Part shown: positions 1 to 5,760 of the stretch, piece after piece
Numbering within the stretch: the first letter of the stretch is position 1
How the letters are laid out: every line of letters starts with the position of its first letter
Assembly (NCBI GenBank): GCA_964351025.1
Contig: CAYGLV010000073.1
Span: 1 to 10,370, forward strand
Source: CAYGLV01 sp964351025
GTDB lineage: Bacteria > Actinomycetota > Thermoleophilia > Gaiellales > Gaiellaceae
DNA: 10,370 nucleotides
Direction of reading: 5' to 3'
The notes under the pieces: model-generated
Databases searched by the model: none
Told to the model about the DNA's origin: nothing
What the model saw: only the letters and a program-made list of their open reading frames with translations
Program-made: the position numbers and the translations under genes

Positions 1-1
1 A

Positions 2-74
2 TGGAGCTAGGCGGGCTCGAACCGCCGACCTCCTGGGTGCGATCCAGGCGCTCTCCCAGCTGAGCTATAGCCCC
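2..74 (-). tRNA. tRNA-Ala, anticodon CGC
   Basis: Read on the minus strand, the 73 bases fold as a complete cloverleaf. The acceptor is GGGGCTA paired with TAGCTCC, with discriminator A at position 2. The anticodon stem is CCTGG/CCAGG around loop ATCGCAC, giving anticodon CGC, which reads the alanine codon GCG. The T stem is GGCGG/CCGCC with loop TTCGAGC. The third acceptor pair is G-U (G3:U70), the classic identity element for alanyl-tRNA synthetase, and it confirms the isotype. CCA is not encoded, because the base after the discriminator is T. The gene lies 39 bp downstream of the glutaredoxin-like gene on the same strand. Confidence 0.97.
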
Positions 75-86
75 ACGAGCGTGGAA

Positions 87-92
87 AGTGTA
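87..92 (-). promoter_or_regulatory. possible -10 element for tRNA-Ala
   Basis: On the minus strand, TACACT lies 12 bases upstream of the mature tRNA 5' end, inside the 39-bp gap after the glutaredoxin-like gene. It matches TATAAT at four of six positions and would start transcription a few bases before the tRNA. I could not find a convincing -35 hexamer at 16-18 bp. The tRNA may instead be processed from a longer transcript of the upstream gene. Confidence 0.25.
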
Positions 93-113
93 GCGAGCGC
101 GGCCGACAGGCTC

Positions 114-458
114 CTAGTGCTCGTGCTCCTCGCCTGGCTCGTGGGTGTGCCCAGGCTCCGACGACGGCGCCGCGGAGGCGGACGCCGGCACGCGGCCCTC
201 GAAGAGACGGCCGGCGCGGATCTTCGCGGCCATGTCCTTCGACTCCTCGCGGTACACGGTGCCGTCCTCGAACTCGACCACCGGATAGCGGTTCTGCCCG
301 GAGAGCTTCTGAACAACGGTGCGCTTGCCCTTCGAGACCGGGCCCTTCACGACGTCGTACTCGATGCCCTGCTCGTTGAGCGCCGACTGAACGCGCCAGC
401 ACGGGTGAGCCTGGACCTTGACGAACACCAGCGGGCAGCGGTGCAGCTTGACGGCCAT
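114..458 (-). CDS. glutaredoxin/GST-N-like thioredoxin-fold protein with His-rich tail
   Basis: The protein has 114 residues and looks like a stand-alone N-terminal domain of the glutaredoxin/glutathione S-transferase kind. A beta strand (residues 10-16) leads to the active-site loop at 17-20, which reads A-H-P-C followed by W-R-V. Aligned to the usual C-P-Y-C of glutaredoxins, the nucleophilic first Cys is Ala and only C20 remains. The expected cis-proline is P59 in R-Y-P-V-V, followed by the F-E-D-G-T turn typical of the GSH-binding region. The last 14 residues carry four His (104, 106, 112, 114) among Glu and Pro, a possible metal-binding tail. The ATG start is supported by GAGGGGG five bases upstream (464-470). 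It is probably cytoplasmic. Dithiol reductase activity is unlikely without the first Cys; monothiol chemistry or a binding role is possible. The exact function is unknown to me. Confidence 0.8.
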   Translation of the reverse strand: MAVKLHRCPLVFVKVQAHPCWRVQSALNEQGIEYDVVKGPVSKGKRTVVQKLSGQNRYPVVEFEDGTVYREESKDMAAKIRAGRLFEGRVPASASAAPSSEPGHTHEPGEEHEH

Positions 459-499
459 GGTTTCCCCCTCATCGTTGGCGACCCCCCTACGATACGCCC
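459..499. promoter_or_regulatory. 41-bp divergent intergenic region
   Basis: This gap separates two divergent genes and must hold both upstream signals. For the plus-strand dehydrogenase, TACGAT at 488-493 matches four of six -10 positions and lies six bases before the GTG at 500, so transcription would start at or next to the start codon (a leaderless message). No Shine-Dalgarno sequence precedes that GTG, which agrees. On the minus strand, TATCGT (489-494) overlaps the same site and could serve the glutaredoxin-like gene, which has a clear ribosome binding site at 464-470. No good -35 hexamers are visible, so the promoter call is tentative. Confidence 0.3.
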
Positions 500-1345
500 G
501 TGCGCGCCGTCGTTCTAGATCCGGAAGGGCGGCCAGGGCTCACCGACCTGCCGGAGCCCGAAGGGCCGGGCGAGCTCGTGCGCCTGCTGGCCTGCGGGCT
601 CTGCGGCTCCGACGTCGAGAAGCTGCGCCCGCAGCACGCCGGCACGGTGCTCGGCCACGAGGTCGTCGCCGAGACGGGAGACGGGCGGCGCGTCGCCCTC
701 GTCCACCATTCGGCCTGCGGCGCCTGCGCGCGCTGCAACGCCGGGCACGAGTCCACCTGCGAGTCCTTTCTCGAGCCGACCATCGTTCCCGGCGGCTTCG
801 CGGAGCGGATCAGCGCGCAGGGCTGGGTCGAGCTTCCCGGAGGCGTCGACGACGCCCGCTGCACGTTCGCCGAGCCGCTGGCCTGCGTCCTGCGCGGGGC
901 CGCACGCGTGCCGCGGGGGCGCGTGCTCGTCGTCGGCCACGGCTTCATCGGTCGCCTCTTCGCCGCGGTGCTCGCTCACCGCGGCGACGACGTCTTCGCC
1001 GTCGACGCGGACCCGCGCCGGAACGGGCGGGCGCCCGACGGGCCTGTCGCGGCGGCCGTCCTCTGCGCGCCGGGGGGCGCCGAGACGGCGCTCGAGGCCG
1101 TCGAGCCAGGGGGCACCGTCCTCGTCTTCGCCGACGCAGGAGCGCTCCCGGCAGCCCAGGTGTACCGGCGCGAGCTGACCATCGCCGGCTCGCGATCGTC
1201 CACGCAGGCGACGATGCGGCAGGCGGTCGAGCTGCTGCCCGAGCTCGACCTGCCCGAGCCGGTCGTGCTCCCCCTCGAACGCTTCTCCGAAGGGCTCGAG
1301 CTCTTCCGTCGCCGCGAGGCGCTCAAGGTCGTCTTCGTCCCGTGA
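500..1345 (+). CDS. zinc-type medium-chain alcohol dehydrogenase-like protein (short)
   Basis: This is a zinc-dependent dehydrogenase of the MDR superfamily, expected to oxidise an alcohol or polyol with NAD(P). The catalytic zinc ligands are all present: C35 in C-G-L-C-G-S-D, H53-E54 in G-H-E-V-V, and E125 in F-A-E-P-L-A. A four-Cys structural zinc lobe is seen at C73, C76, C79 and C87. The dinucleotide motif G-H-G-F-I-G is at 146-151, and the D-A-D-P acidic end of the next strand suggests NAD rather than NADP. At 281 residues it is some 60 shorter than usual; the loss falls in the Rossmann half, between that strand and the strand before E-P-G-G-T-V. The start is GTG at 500, with no ribosome binding site. 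It overlaps the next dehydrogenase by GTGA, so the two are probably co-translated. The substrate cannot be read from sequence. Confidence 0.88.
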   Translation: MRAVVLDPEGRPGLTDLPEPEGPGELVRLLACGLCGSDVEKLRPQHAGTVLGHEVVAETGDGRRVALVHHSACGACARCNAGHESTCESFLEPTIVPGGFAERISAQGWVELPGGVDDARCTFAEPLACVLRGAARVPRGRVLVVGHGFIGRLFAAVLAHRGDDVFAVDADPRRNGRAPDGPVAAAVLCAPGGAETALEAVEPGGTVLVFADAGALPAAQVYRRELTIAGSRSSTQATMRQAVELLPELDLPEPVVLPLERFSEGLELFRRREALKVVFVP

Positions 1346-2289
1346 GAGCGCTGCGCTTCCACGCCCCGGGCGATGTTCGGCTCGAGGAGGTGCCGCGCCC
1401 CGAGCCCGGGCCCGGCGAGGTCGTCGTCCGCATCGAAGTCGCGCTCACGGACGGCACCGACGCGAAGGCCTACCGGCGCGGCCATCCCGTCCTGCTCGGC
1501 CCGCCGCCCTCGCCGTTCGGCCACGAGTGGTGCGGCGTGGACGTCGCCACGGGCCGCCGGGTCGTCGGCGCCAACTCGGCGCCGTGCGGCGAATGCGAGG
1601 CCTGTACGCGCGGGCAGGAGACGCTCTGCGAGTCGCTGCTCCCGCTCTGGAACGGCGCCTACGCGGAGTTCGCGCTGATCCCGGCGCGGATCGCGCGTGT
1701 GAACCTCCTCCCCGTCCCAGCCTCCCTCGCGCCCGAGATCGCCGCTCTCGTCGAGCCGCTCGCGTGCTGCCTCCACGGCGTCGAGGCGGCCGGCGTCCAG
1801 CCCGGCGACACCGTCGCGGTGCTCGGTCTCGGCCCGATCGGGCTGATGCTCTGCGCCTGCGTGGCCGACGCAGGCGGGTGGCCGGTCGGCGTCGGCGGCC
1901 GCCCGGAGCGCCGTGCCCTCGCGCCCGCGTTCGGAACGCAGCCGGGCGACGCTGCGGGCGCCGACGTCGTGATCGAAGCGGCGGGCACCGAGGAGGCCTG
2001 GAGGCAGGCCGTCGAGCTCGTCCGGCCGGGCGGCACGGTCGTCTTCTTCGGCGGGCTGCCACGCGGGACCGACGTGCCGGTGGCGAGCTACCGGCTCCAC
2101 TACGAGGAGGTGACCCTGCGCGGCGCCTTCCACCACACACCCCGCCACGTCCGCGCCGCGCTTGCGTTCCTCACGAGCGGCGCCTACCCGTGGGAGCGGC
2201 TGATCACGCACGAGGTCGGGCTCGAGGGCGTCGCCGCGCTGCTCGCCGACCCGCCGCCCGACTACCTGAAAGCGGCCGTCCGGCCGTAG
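1342..2289 (+). CDS. zinc-type medium-chain dehydrogenase with Asp in the catalytic zinc site
   Basis: This second MDR-family dehydrogenase has 315 residues from the GTG at 1342, which overlaps the upstream stop as GTGA. Structural zinc Cys are C82, C85, C88 and C96. The catalytic site has H61-E62 (G-H-E-W) and E138 (V-E-P-L-A), but the usual Cys is replaced by D37 in L-T-D-G-T-D. The same Cys-to-Asp change, with the G-T-D that follows, is known from memory in haloarchaeal glucose dehydrogenase, where Asp, His and two Glu hold the zinc, so the enzyme is probably active. The Rossmann motif G-L-G-P-I-G is at 162-167, followed by the V-I-E-A-A-G and R-P-G-G-T-V-V segments. It is about 30 residues short in the Rossmann half. 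A sugar or polyol substrate is a reasonable guess only. Its 3' end overlaps nucS by 28 bp, tail to tail. Confidence 0.88.
   Translation: MRALRFHAPGDVRLEEVPRPEPGPGEVVVRIEVALTDGTDAKAYRRGHPVLLGPPPSPFGHEWCGVDVATGRRVVGANSAPCGECEACTRGQETLCESLLPLWNGAYAEFALIPARIARVNLLPVPASLAPEIAALVEPLACCLHGVEAAGVQPGDTVAVLGLGPIGLMLCACVADAGGWPVGVGGRPERRALAPAFGTQPGDAAGADVVIEAAGTEEAWRQAVELVRPGGTVVFFGGLPRGTDVPVASYRLHYEEVTLRGAFHHTPRHVRAALAFLTSGAYPWERLITHEVGLEGVAALLADPPPDYLKAAVRP
2262..2289. other. 28-bp tail-to-tail overlap of dehydrogenase and nucS, with a hairpin
   Basis: The plus-strand dehydrogenase stops with TAG at 2287-2289 and nucS on the minus strand stops with TAG at 2264-2262, so the last codons of each are read from both strands. 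Within the overlap CGGCC (2273-2277) and GGCCG (2282-2286) form a 5-bp stem around a 4-base loop, extendable by a G-U pair. It could slow polymerase from either side, but there is no U-run, so I do not call it a terminator. Confidence 0.6.
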
Positions 2290-2960
2290 GCGGCGAAGAG
2301 CGTCAGGTCGGGCTCCCGCTCTCCGCGCAGGATCTCCAGGTCGACCTCGACGCAGCGGATCCCACGCGCCTCCGCGAGGGTCACGGCCTGCGGCTTGAAG
2401 CGCTGCGCCGCCAGCACGCCCCGGCAGAGCGCCTTCGCCGGGTCGAGCCGGATCCGCTCGAGGTAGCGCCCGAGCTGCTCGACCGCGTCGATCGTGCCGT
2501 GGCGCTTGATCTCGACCGCAACCCACCCGTCCGCCTCGTCCCGGCACATGAGGTCGACCGGGCCGAGGTCGGTCGGCCACTCGCGACGCACGAGCCGGAG
2601 CTCCTCGCCGAGCGCCCCCGGCTGCTCGGCAAGCGCCTCCTGCAGATCGCGCTCGACGCCGTCCTTCTCGAGCGGCGCCGCCTCGCCCATGTCGTGCACG
2701 ACGTCGCTCAACACCTCGACGAGGCGGATCTTGAGCCTGTCCTCCGAGCGCCCGGCGCGCTTGCGCACGACGATCAGGCCGTCCTCCTCCTCGATCACCG
2801 TGGGTGGAGTCATCCAGTTCAGCGGCTTGTAGCCACCCGCGTCGGCGTGCACGAGCACGGAGCCGTCCGACTTCAGCAGCAGGAGCCGTGTGGACTCCGG
2901 CAGGACGGCAGTCAGACGGCCGGTGTAGACGACTTCGCAGCGGGCGACGAGCAGGCGCAC
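2262..2960 (-). CDS. nucS: mismatch-specific endonuclease NucS/EndoMS
   Basis: The protein has 232 residues against about 226 in mycobacteria. NucS replaces MutS/MutL in most actinobacteria and many archaea: it cuts both strands at certain mismatches after replication. The N-terminal DNA-binding/dimerisation domain carries the conserved G-R-L-T-A, the S-D-G-S-V-x-V-H-A-D hairpin and K-P-L-N-W-M (45-50). The linker has the family signature K-D-G-V-E (99-103). The RecB-like nuclease domain shows D136 in G-P-V-D-L, then E150 and K152 in V-E-I-K-R, with the 14-residue D-to-E spacing of the archaeal enzyme. Near the C-terminus D-L-T-L-F (218-222) resembles a sliding-clamp motif, but ten more residues follow it, mostly encoded in the overlap with the dehydrogenase gene. 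I chose GTG at 2960 because homology begins there (R-L-L-V-A-R-C); no strong ribosome binding site is seen. It is last in the four-gene minus-strand run, 34 bp after its neighbour. Confidence 0.95.
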   Translation of the reverse strand: MRLLVARCEVVYTGRLTAVLPESTRLLLLKSDGSVLVHADAGGYKPLNWMTPPTVIEEEDGLIVVRKRAGRSEDRLKIRLVEVLSDVVHDMGEAAPLEKDGVERDLQEALAEQPGALGEELRLVRREWPTDLGPVDLMCRDEADGWVAVEIKRHGTIDAVEQLGRYLERIRLDPAKALCRGVLAAQRFKPQAVTLAEARGIRCVEVDLEILRGEREPDLTLFAAYGRTAAFR

Positions 2961-2994
2961 CCCACGACCGTACTGTCCCCAGCGGACATGTCTG

Positions 2995-3663
2995 TTAACT
3001 GCGCTCGACGCGCGAGCCGCCGACGATCGCCTCGCGGCCACCGGCGAACCGAACGAGGGCCTTGCCCTTGCCGTCGTAGTCCGGCGACCACACGAGCAGC
3101 GTCGCCTCCTCGCCGGCGACGCGGCACTGCTCGCCCAGCGGAGGCGCGATCCCGCGCCAGTAGAGGACGAACGGGTTCGCCTCCCACTCGCGCCCGATCG
3201 TCGTCTCCTCGGTGTGCCCGGGCAGCACGCGCACCTCGGGCGGCAGCGCCAGCAGAACGTCAAGCACCGAGGAGCGCATCTGCTCGACGTCACCGCCGCC
3301 GACCGCATCACGGAACAGCGTGTCGCCGGTGAAGCAGGCGATCTCGTCCACGAGGAACGAGACCCCGTCGTCGGAGTGGCCCGGCGTGGGCAGCGCTTCG
3401 ACCCGCAGACCGCCGGTCTCGAGCCCATCACGCACGATCTGGACGCCGTAGCGGGCGACCAGCTCCTCGTTCCCGGCCACGTGGTCGGCGTGACCGTGCG
3501 TGACGAGCAGGTGCGTGACCGTGAGGCCCTCGCGCGCAACGGCCGCGTGCAGCGGCTCGAGCGGCGCGCCGCTGTCCACGAAGACGGCCGTCCCGCCCGG
3601 CCCGTCCGCCACGAGGTAGGCGTTCGAGAGCCAATCGGGGTGCATGCTGCGCTCGATCAGCAC
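2995..3663 (-). CDS. metallo-beta-lactamase-fold hydrolase, glyoxalase II-like
   Basis: This 222-residue binuclear metal hydrolase has all the signature residues: H56-x-H58-x-D60-H61 in T-H-G-H-A-D-H, H96 in T-P-G-H-S, D114 in T-G-D-T-L-F and H150 in P-G-H-T. The T-I-G-R-E-W-E-x-N-P-F stretch (156-165) is typical of hydroxyacylglutathione hydrolase-like and related thioester hydrolases. The last 55 residues or so form an extra, probably beta-rich domain containing W-S-P-D-Y-D-G. No signal peptide is seen, so it is cytoplasmic. The start is GTG at 3663, nine bases after the stop of the thioredoxin-like gene, without a clear ribosome binding site, so translation probably continues from the upstream gene. 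The substrate is not determined; a thioester or thiol conjugate would suit the thioredoxin-like neighbour, but that is inference. Confidence 0.88.
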   Translation of the reverse strand: MLIERSMHPDWLSNAYLVADGPGGTAVFVDSGAPLEPLHAAVAREGLTVTHLLVTHGHADHVAGNEELVARYGVQIVRDGLETGGLRVEALPTPGHSDDGVSFLVDEIACFTGDTLFRDAVGGGDVEQMRSSVLDVLLALPPEVRVLPGHTEETTIGREWEANPFVLYWRGIAPPLGEQCRVAGEEATLLVWSPDYDGKGKALVRFAGGREAIVGGSRVERS

Positions 3664-3672
3664 AGGCTCACA

Positions 3673-3984
3673 CTACTCCGCCAGGCCCGTCGTGATCCAG
3701 CTCTCCGCGGGCGTGCCCGCGAGGCCCGCGTCCGTCCGGTAGACGCGGCAGGCAAGCGCGAAGTCGCTCCGCTCACCTGCCCCGGGCTCGATGTCGCGGC
3801 CGTCCACACGCACCGTCGGCGAGCCGAGAAAGCGAAGGCGGTTCGCCTCGTCCGCCCCCGCCACGCGCACGAGCCGGACGTCCACCGCGACGCCGAGCTC
3901 CCGAGCCAGCCGGTCGACCGTCGTCGCCACGGGCGGCCAGTTCGGGCAGTCGTCGAAGTAGAGGATCTCGACGAGCCTGCTCAC
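3673..3984 (-). CDS. small thioredoxin-like protein (single-Cys D-C-P-N-W type)
   Basis: The 103-residue protein opens with a beta strand and then Y-F-D-D-C-P-N-W, placing C13 at the redox loop position of thioredoxins. The resolving Cys two residues later is absent; a second Cys lies far away at C79 in A-C-R-V-Y. The thioredoxin cis-proline is P56 in G-S-P-T-V, followed by V-D-G. From memory, members of this family are often labelled alkylmercury lyase-like or thioredoxin family in databases, but nothing here shows mercury chemistry and no mer genes are nearby. The GTG start at 3984 overlaps the upstream cupin stop in a GTGA, which fixes the start and implies coupled translation. It is probably cytoplasmic. 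A monothiol redox or binding role is likely; the real function is unknown. Confidence 0.78.
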   Translation of the reverse strand: MSRLVEILYFDDCPNWPPVATTVDRLARELGVAVDVRLVRVAGADEANRLRFLGSPTVRVDGRDIEPGAGERSDFALACRVYRTDAGLAGTPAESWITTGLAE

Positions 3985-4334
3985 ATGCGCGGCTCGTAGG
4001 CCTTGCCCGGCGTGCCGCCGAGAACGAGCAGCGTCGTGCCCTCGTCGGTCGTGATCGTCCGCTTCTGTCCCGAGCCGACGCGGGCCAGCGTGCCGCGCGT
4101 CAAATCCCAGCTCTCGCCGTCGGCGTGGAGCGTCGCCTTGCCCTCCAGGACGACGTAGACCTCCTCCTGCCCGTCCTCGGCGTGGTCGTGCTCCGGGTAC
4201 TTGTCGTACCCCGCCGGCAGCCGCTCGACGTTCATGCCCCAGGCCGTCACCCCGAGCGACTTGCGGGCGAGCACGAAACCGCCGCCGTGCGCCGACTCCA
4301 TCTCGTCGATGCCCATCACCGTCACGTTCGCCAT
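3981..4334 (-). CDS. small cupin-domain protein
   Basis: This is a single cupin barrel of 117 residues. Motif 1 is visible as H49-x-H51 in P-E-H-D-H, then E57/E58 in E-E-V-Y-V-V and the L-E-G turn at 63-65. Motif 2 (G-T-L-A-R-V-G-S-G-Q-K-R, from about 81) has R92 where the last metal-binding His normally stands, so the metal site would be incomplete. The ATG start at 4334 is preferred over an upstream in-frame extension because GGGAGG (4340-4345) lies five bases before it and the protein begins without the low-complexity leader. It is first in the minus-strand run cupin, thioredoxin-like, MBL hydrolase, nucS, and its GTGA overlap leads directly into the second gene. The ligand is unknown. Confidence 0.85.
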   Translation of the reverse strand: MANVTVMGIDEMESAHGGGFVLARKSLGVTAWGMNVERLPAGYDKYPEHDHAEDGQEEVYVVLEGKATLHADGESWDLTRGTLARVGSGQKRTITTDEGTTLLVLGGTPGKAYEPRM

Positions 4335-4377
4335 CTCTTCCTCCCTTGAGTGGAGACCGCTGCTGTTGAATCTACCC
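4335..4377. promoter_or_regulatory. 43-bp divergent intergenic region
   Basis: This gap must drive both the cupin-nucS run (minus) and the membrane protein-GNAT run (plus), unless promoters lie inside the genes. It holds the cupin ribosome binding site (4340-4345). On the minus strand TAGATT (4369-4374) matches four of six -10 positions and would start transcription about 25 bases before the cupin ATG; its -35 region would lie inside the opposite gene and is weak. On the plus strand TTGAGT (4346-4351) resembles a -35 box, but the hexamer 17 bp on is poor. There is no plus-strand Shine-Dalgarno sequence. Confidence 0.3.
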
Positions 4378-5751
4378 ATGCTGCGGTGGGTCACGACGAT
4401 TTTTCTTGTCGCCCTGGCGTTCGTCACCCCCGCCCTGGCGGCCGAGCAGCCCCGCGTGCTCGTCGTCCCGCCGTTCTCGCTCGAGAGGTACGCGGGTCAG
4501 GGCGCGGTCGGATTGCTCGTCCCCGGGGCCGGCCCGGAGGTGACGCGGGAAGGCGCGCTCGCCTCGCTGCTCACCGGCAAGGTGCGCTCCTCGGTCCTCG
4601 GCGGCTTGCCCGTGGGCGAGCAGCTGATCCGGCTCGGCGTGGGCACGGGGCCGACCGTCTACGTCTCGCTGCCGCCTCCGGGCCGCAGCGACAACGACCG
4701 CCGCTATCCGATCGCAGTCGTCGGCGGCGGCTTCCGGGGGCTACTCGTATCGGACTCGACCCGCATTCCCGGGCTCGTCTCGGTCTCTGACGTCGCCACC
4801 GGGCGCCTTGAGTCGCGCCCGAGCACGAGCGCGGTTGCCACACTCGAGCGGCTCGACGACCGGATCGAGCGCAACGACAGGTGGCGGCTGCCGGCGACGA
4901 TCGCCGTTGCGACGGCGCTGATCGCGCTCGGCGTCCTGCGCCCGAGGTGGGCGCCGCGGGCGCTCCTGCTGGCGCTCGCGCTCAACCTCTGGCTCGAGCC
5001 GTGGCTCGCCGCGCTCGCGGCGGGGCTCGCGCTCGCGCTGCCGCTCGGCGCCGCCTGCGGAGCCGTGCTCGCCGCATACCTCGTCTCGCTGGGCCTGGAC
5101 GCCCAGACCGTGGCGCTCTCTCCGCTCGGCCCCTCGCAGGCGAGCCGCTTCTACGGCGTCAACAACCTGCTGGAGACGTTGCTGCTCGCGGCCACGCTGC
5201 TCGGCGTCGCCAGGCTCAGGCGCGCCGGAGTCGCCGTCGGCGCGCTCGCGCTCGTGGCGGTCGCGGGCAACCGCTTCGGTGCCGACGGCGGCGGCCTCGT
5301 CGTTCTCCTCGCCGGCCTGATCGTGCTGGCGCAGCGGCTGCGCGGCGTGACGCTGACACCGCGCAGGCTCGCGCTCGCCGCAGCCGCGGCGGTCGCGCTC
5401 GCGCTCGCGCTCGCCGGCCTGGACGCCGCGACGGGCGGCTCCTCGCACGTCACACGCGCGCTCGGCGAGGGGCCGAGCGTGCTCGCGGGCGACCTCGGCG
5501 ACCGGCTCGAGCTCTCCGCGCGCCGCACGGTTGCGTCCCCGGGGCCTCTCGCGGTCGTACTTGGATCGTTGGCGCTCCTCGGCCTCGTGGCGACGCGGCG
5601 CCCGCGGACGCCCGTCACGGATGCGTTGCTCGTCGCCCTCGCCGTCTCGCTGCTCGTCAACGACACGCCCTCCGACGTGCTCGGCATCGGGGCCGCTGCG
5701 GCGATTGCGCTCCACCGACTCGAGCGCACCGCGTCCGACGAGGCGCTATAG
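4378..5751 (+). CDS. polytopic membrane protein with exported N-terminal domain, function unknown
   Basis: The predicted protein has 457 residues. Residues 1-21 look like a signal peptide ending A-L-A, followed by an extracytoplasmic domain of about 145 residues (G-L-L-V-P-G-A-G, then S-D-S-T-R-I-P-G-L-V-S-V-S-D-V-A). From about residue 172 the rest is mostly Ala/Leu-rich membrane spans, roughly eight to ten. Between spans are conserved-looking polar loops: S-R-F-Y-G-V-N-N-L-L-E and N-R-F-G-A-D-G-G-G. The ST-R-P-G-x-V-x-V-x-D-V-A pattern recalls the end of alkaline-phosphatase-superfamily domains, but no metal-site or nucleophile motif is visible, so it may be a reduced relative. Ala-Leu runs include three tandem GCGCTC hexamers near 5400. 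ATG at 4378 is chosen because the signal peptide starts there; TTG at 4366 is in frame. It is first in a five-gene run, nine bases before the cytochrome c gene. Confidence 0.75.
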   Translation: MLRWVTTIFLVALAFVTPALAAEQPRVLVVPPFSLERYAGQGAVGLLVPGAGPEVTREGALASLLTGKVRSSVLGGLPVGEQLIRLGVGTGPTVYVSLPPPGRSDNDRRYPIAVVGGGFRGLLVSDSTRIPGLVSVSDVATGRLESRPSTSAVATLERLDDRIERNDRWRLPATIAVATALIALGVLRPRWAPRALLLALALNLWLEPWLAALAAGLALALPLGAACGAVLAAYLVSLGLDAQTVALSPLGPSQASRFYGVNNLLETLLLAATLLGVARLRRAGVAVGALALVAVAGNRFGADGGGLVVLLAGLIVLAQRLRGVTLTPRRLALAAAAAVALALALAGLDAATGGSSHVTRALGEGPSVLAGDLGDRLELSARRTVASPGPLAVVLGSLALLGLVATRRPRTPVTDALLVALAVSLLVNDTPSDVLGIGAAAAIALHRLERTASDEAL

Positions 5752-5760
5752 ACTTCGGCG

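Noticed and set aside
976..2580. 534-residue open frame on the minus strand opposite the dehydrogenase pair
   Set aside because: It has low-complexity Arg/Ser/Ala composition and covers parts of three real genes without any recognisable domain.
2970..2998. GACATGTC and GTTAAC palindromes and a GGGGACAG string between nucS and the MBL gene
   Set aside because: The palindromes are short and only 34 bp is available. They do not form a recognised operator, and the string lacks the remainder of a repetitive-element motif.
1527..3332. 601-residue open frame on the plus strand across the second dehydrogenase and the nucS antisense
   Set aside because: It is extremely Arg/Ala-rich and shows no family motif, while both other strand/frame readings give clear conserved proteins. 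It is a GC-rich shadow frame.
2961..3539. N-terminal extension of nucS into the MBL hydrolase gene
   Set aside because: It is a shadow of the hydrolase; NucS homology starts exactly at GTG 2960.
3673..3984. Alkylmercury lyase function for the small thioredoxin-like protein
   Set aside because: That label exists for relatives from memory, but the protein is about half the length of MerB, lacks its Cys-Cys-Asp arrangement, and no other mercury gene is present.
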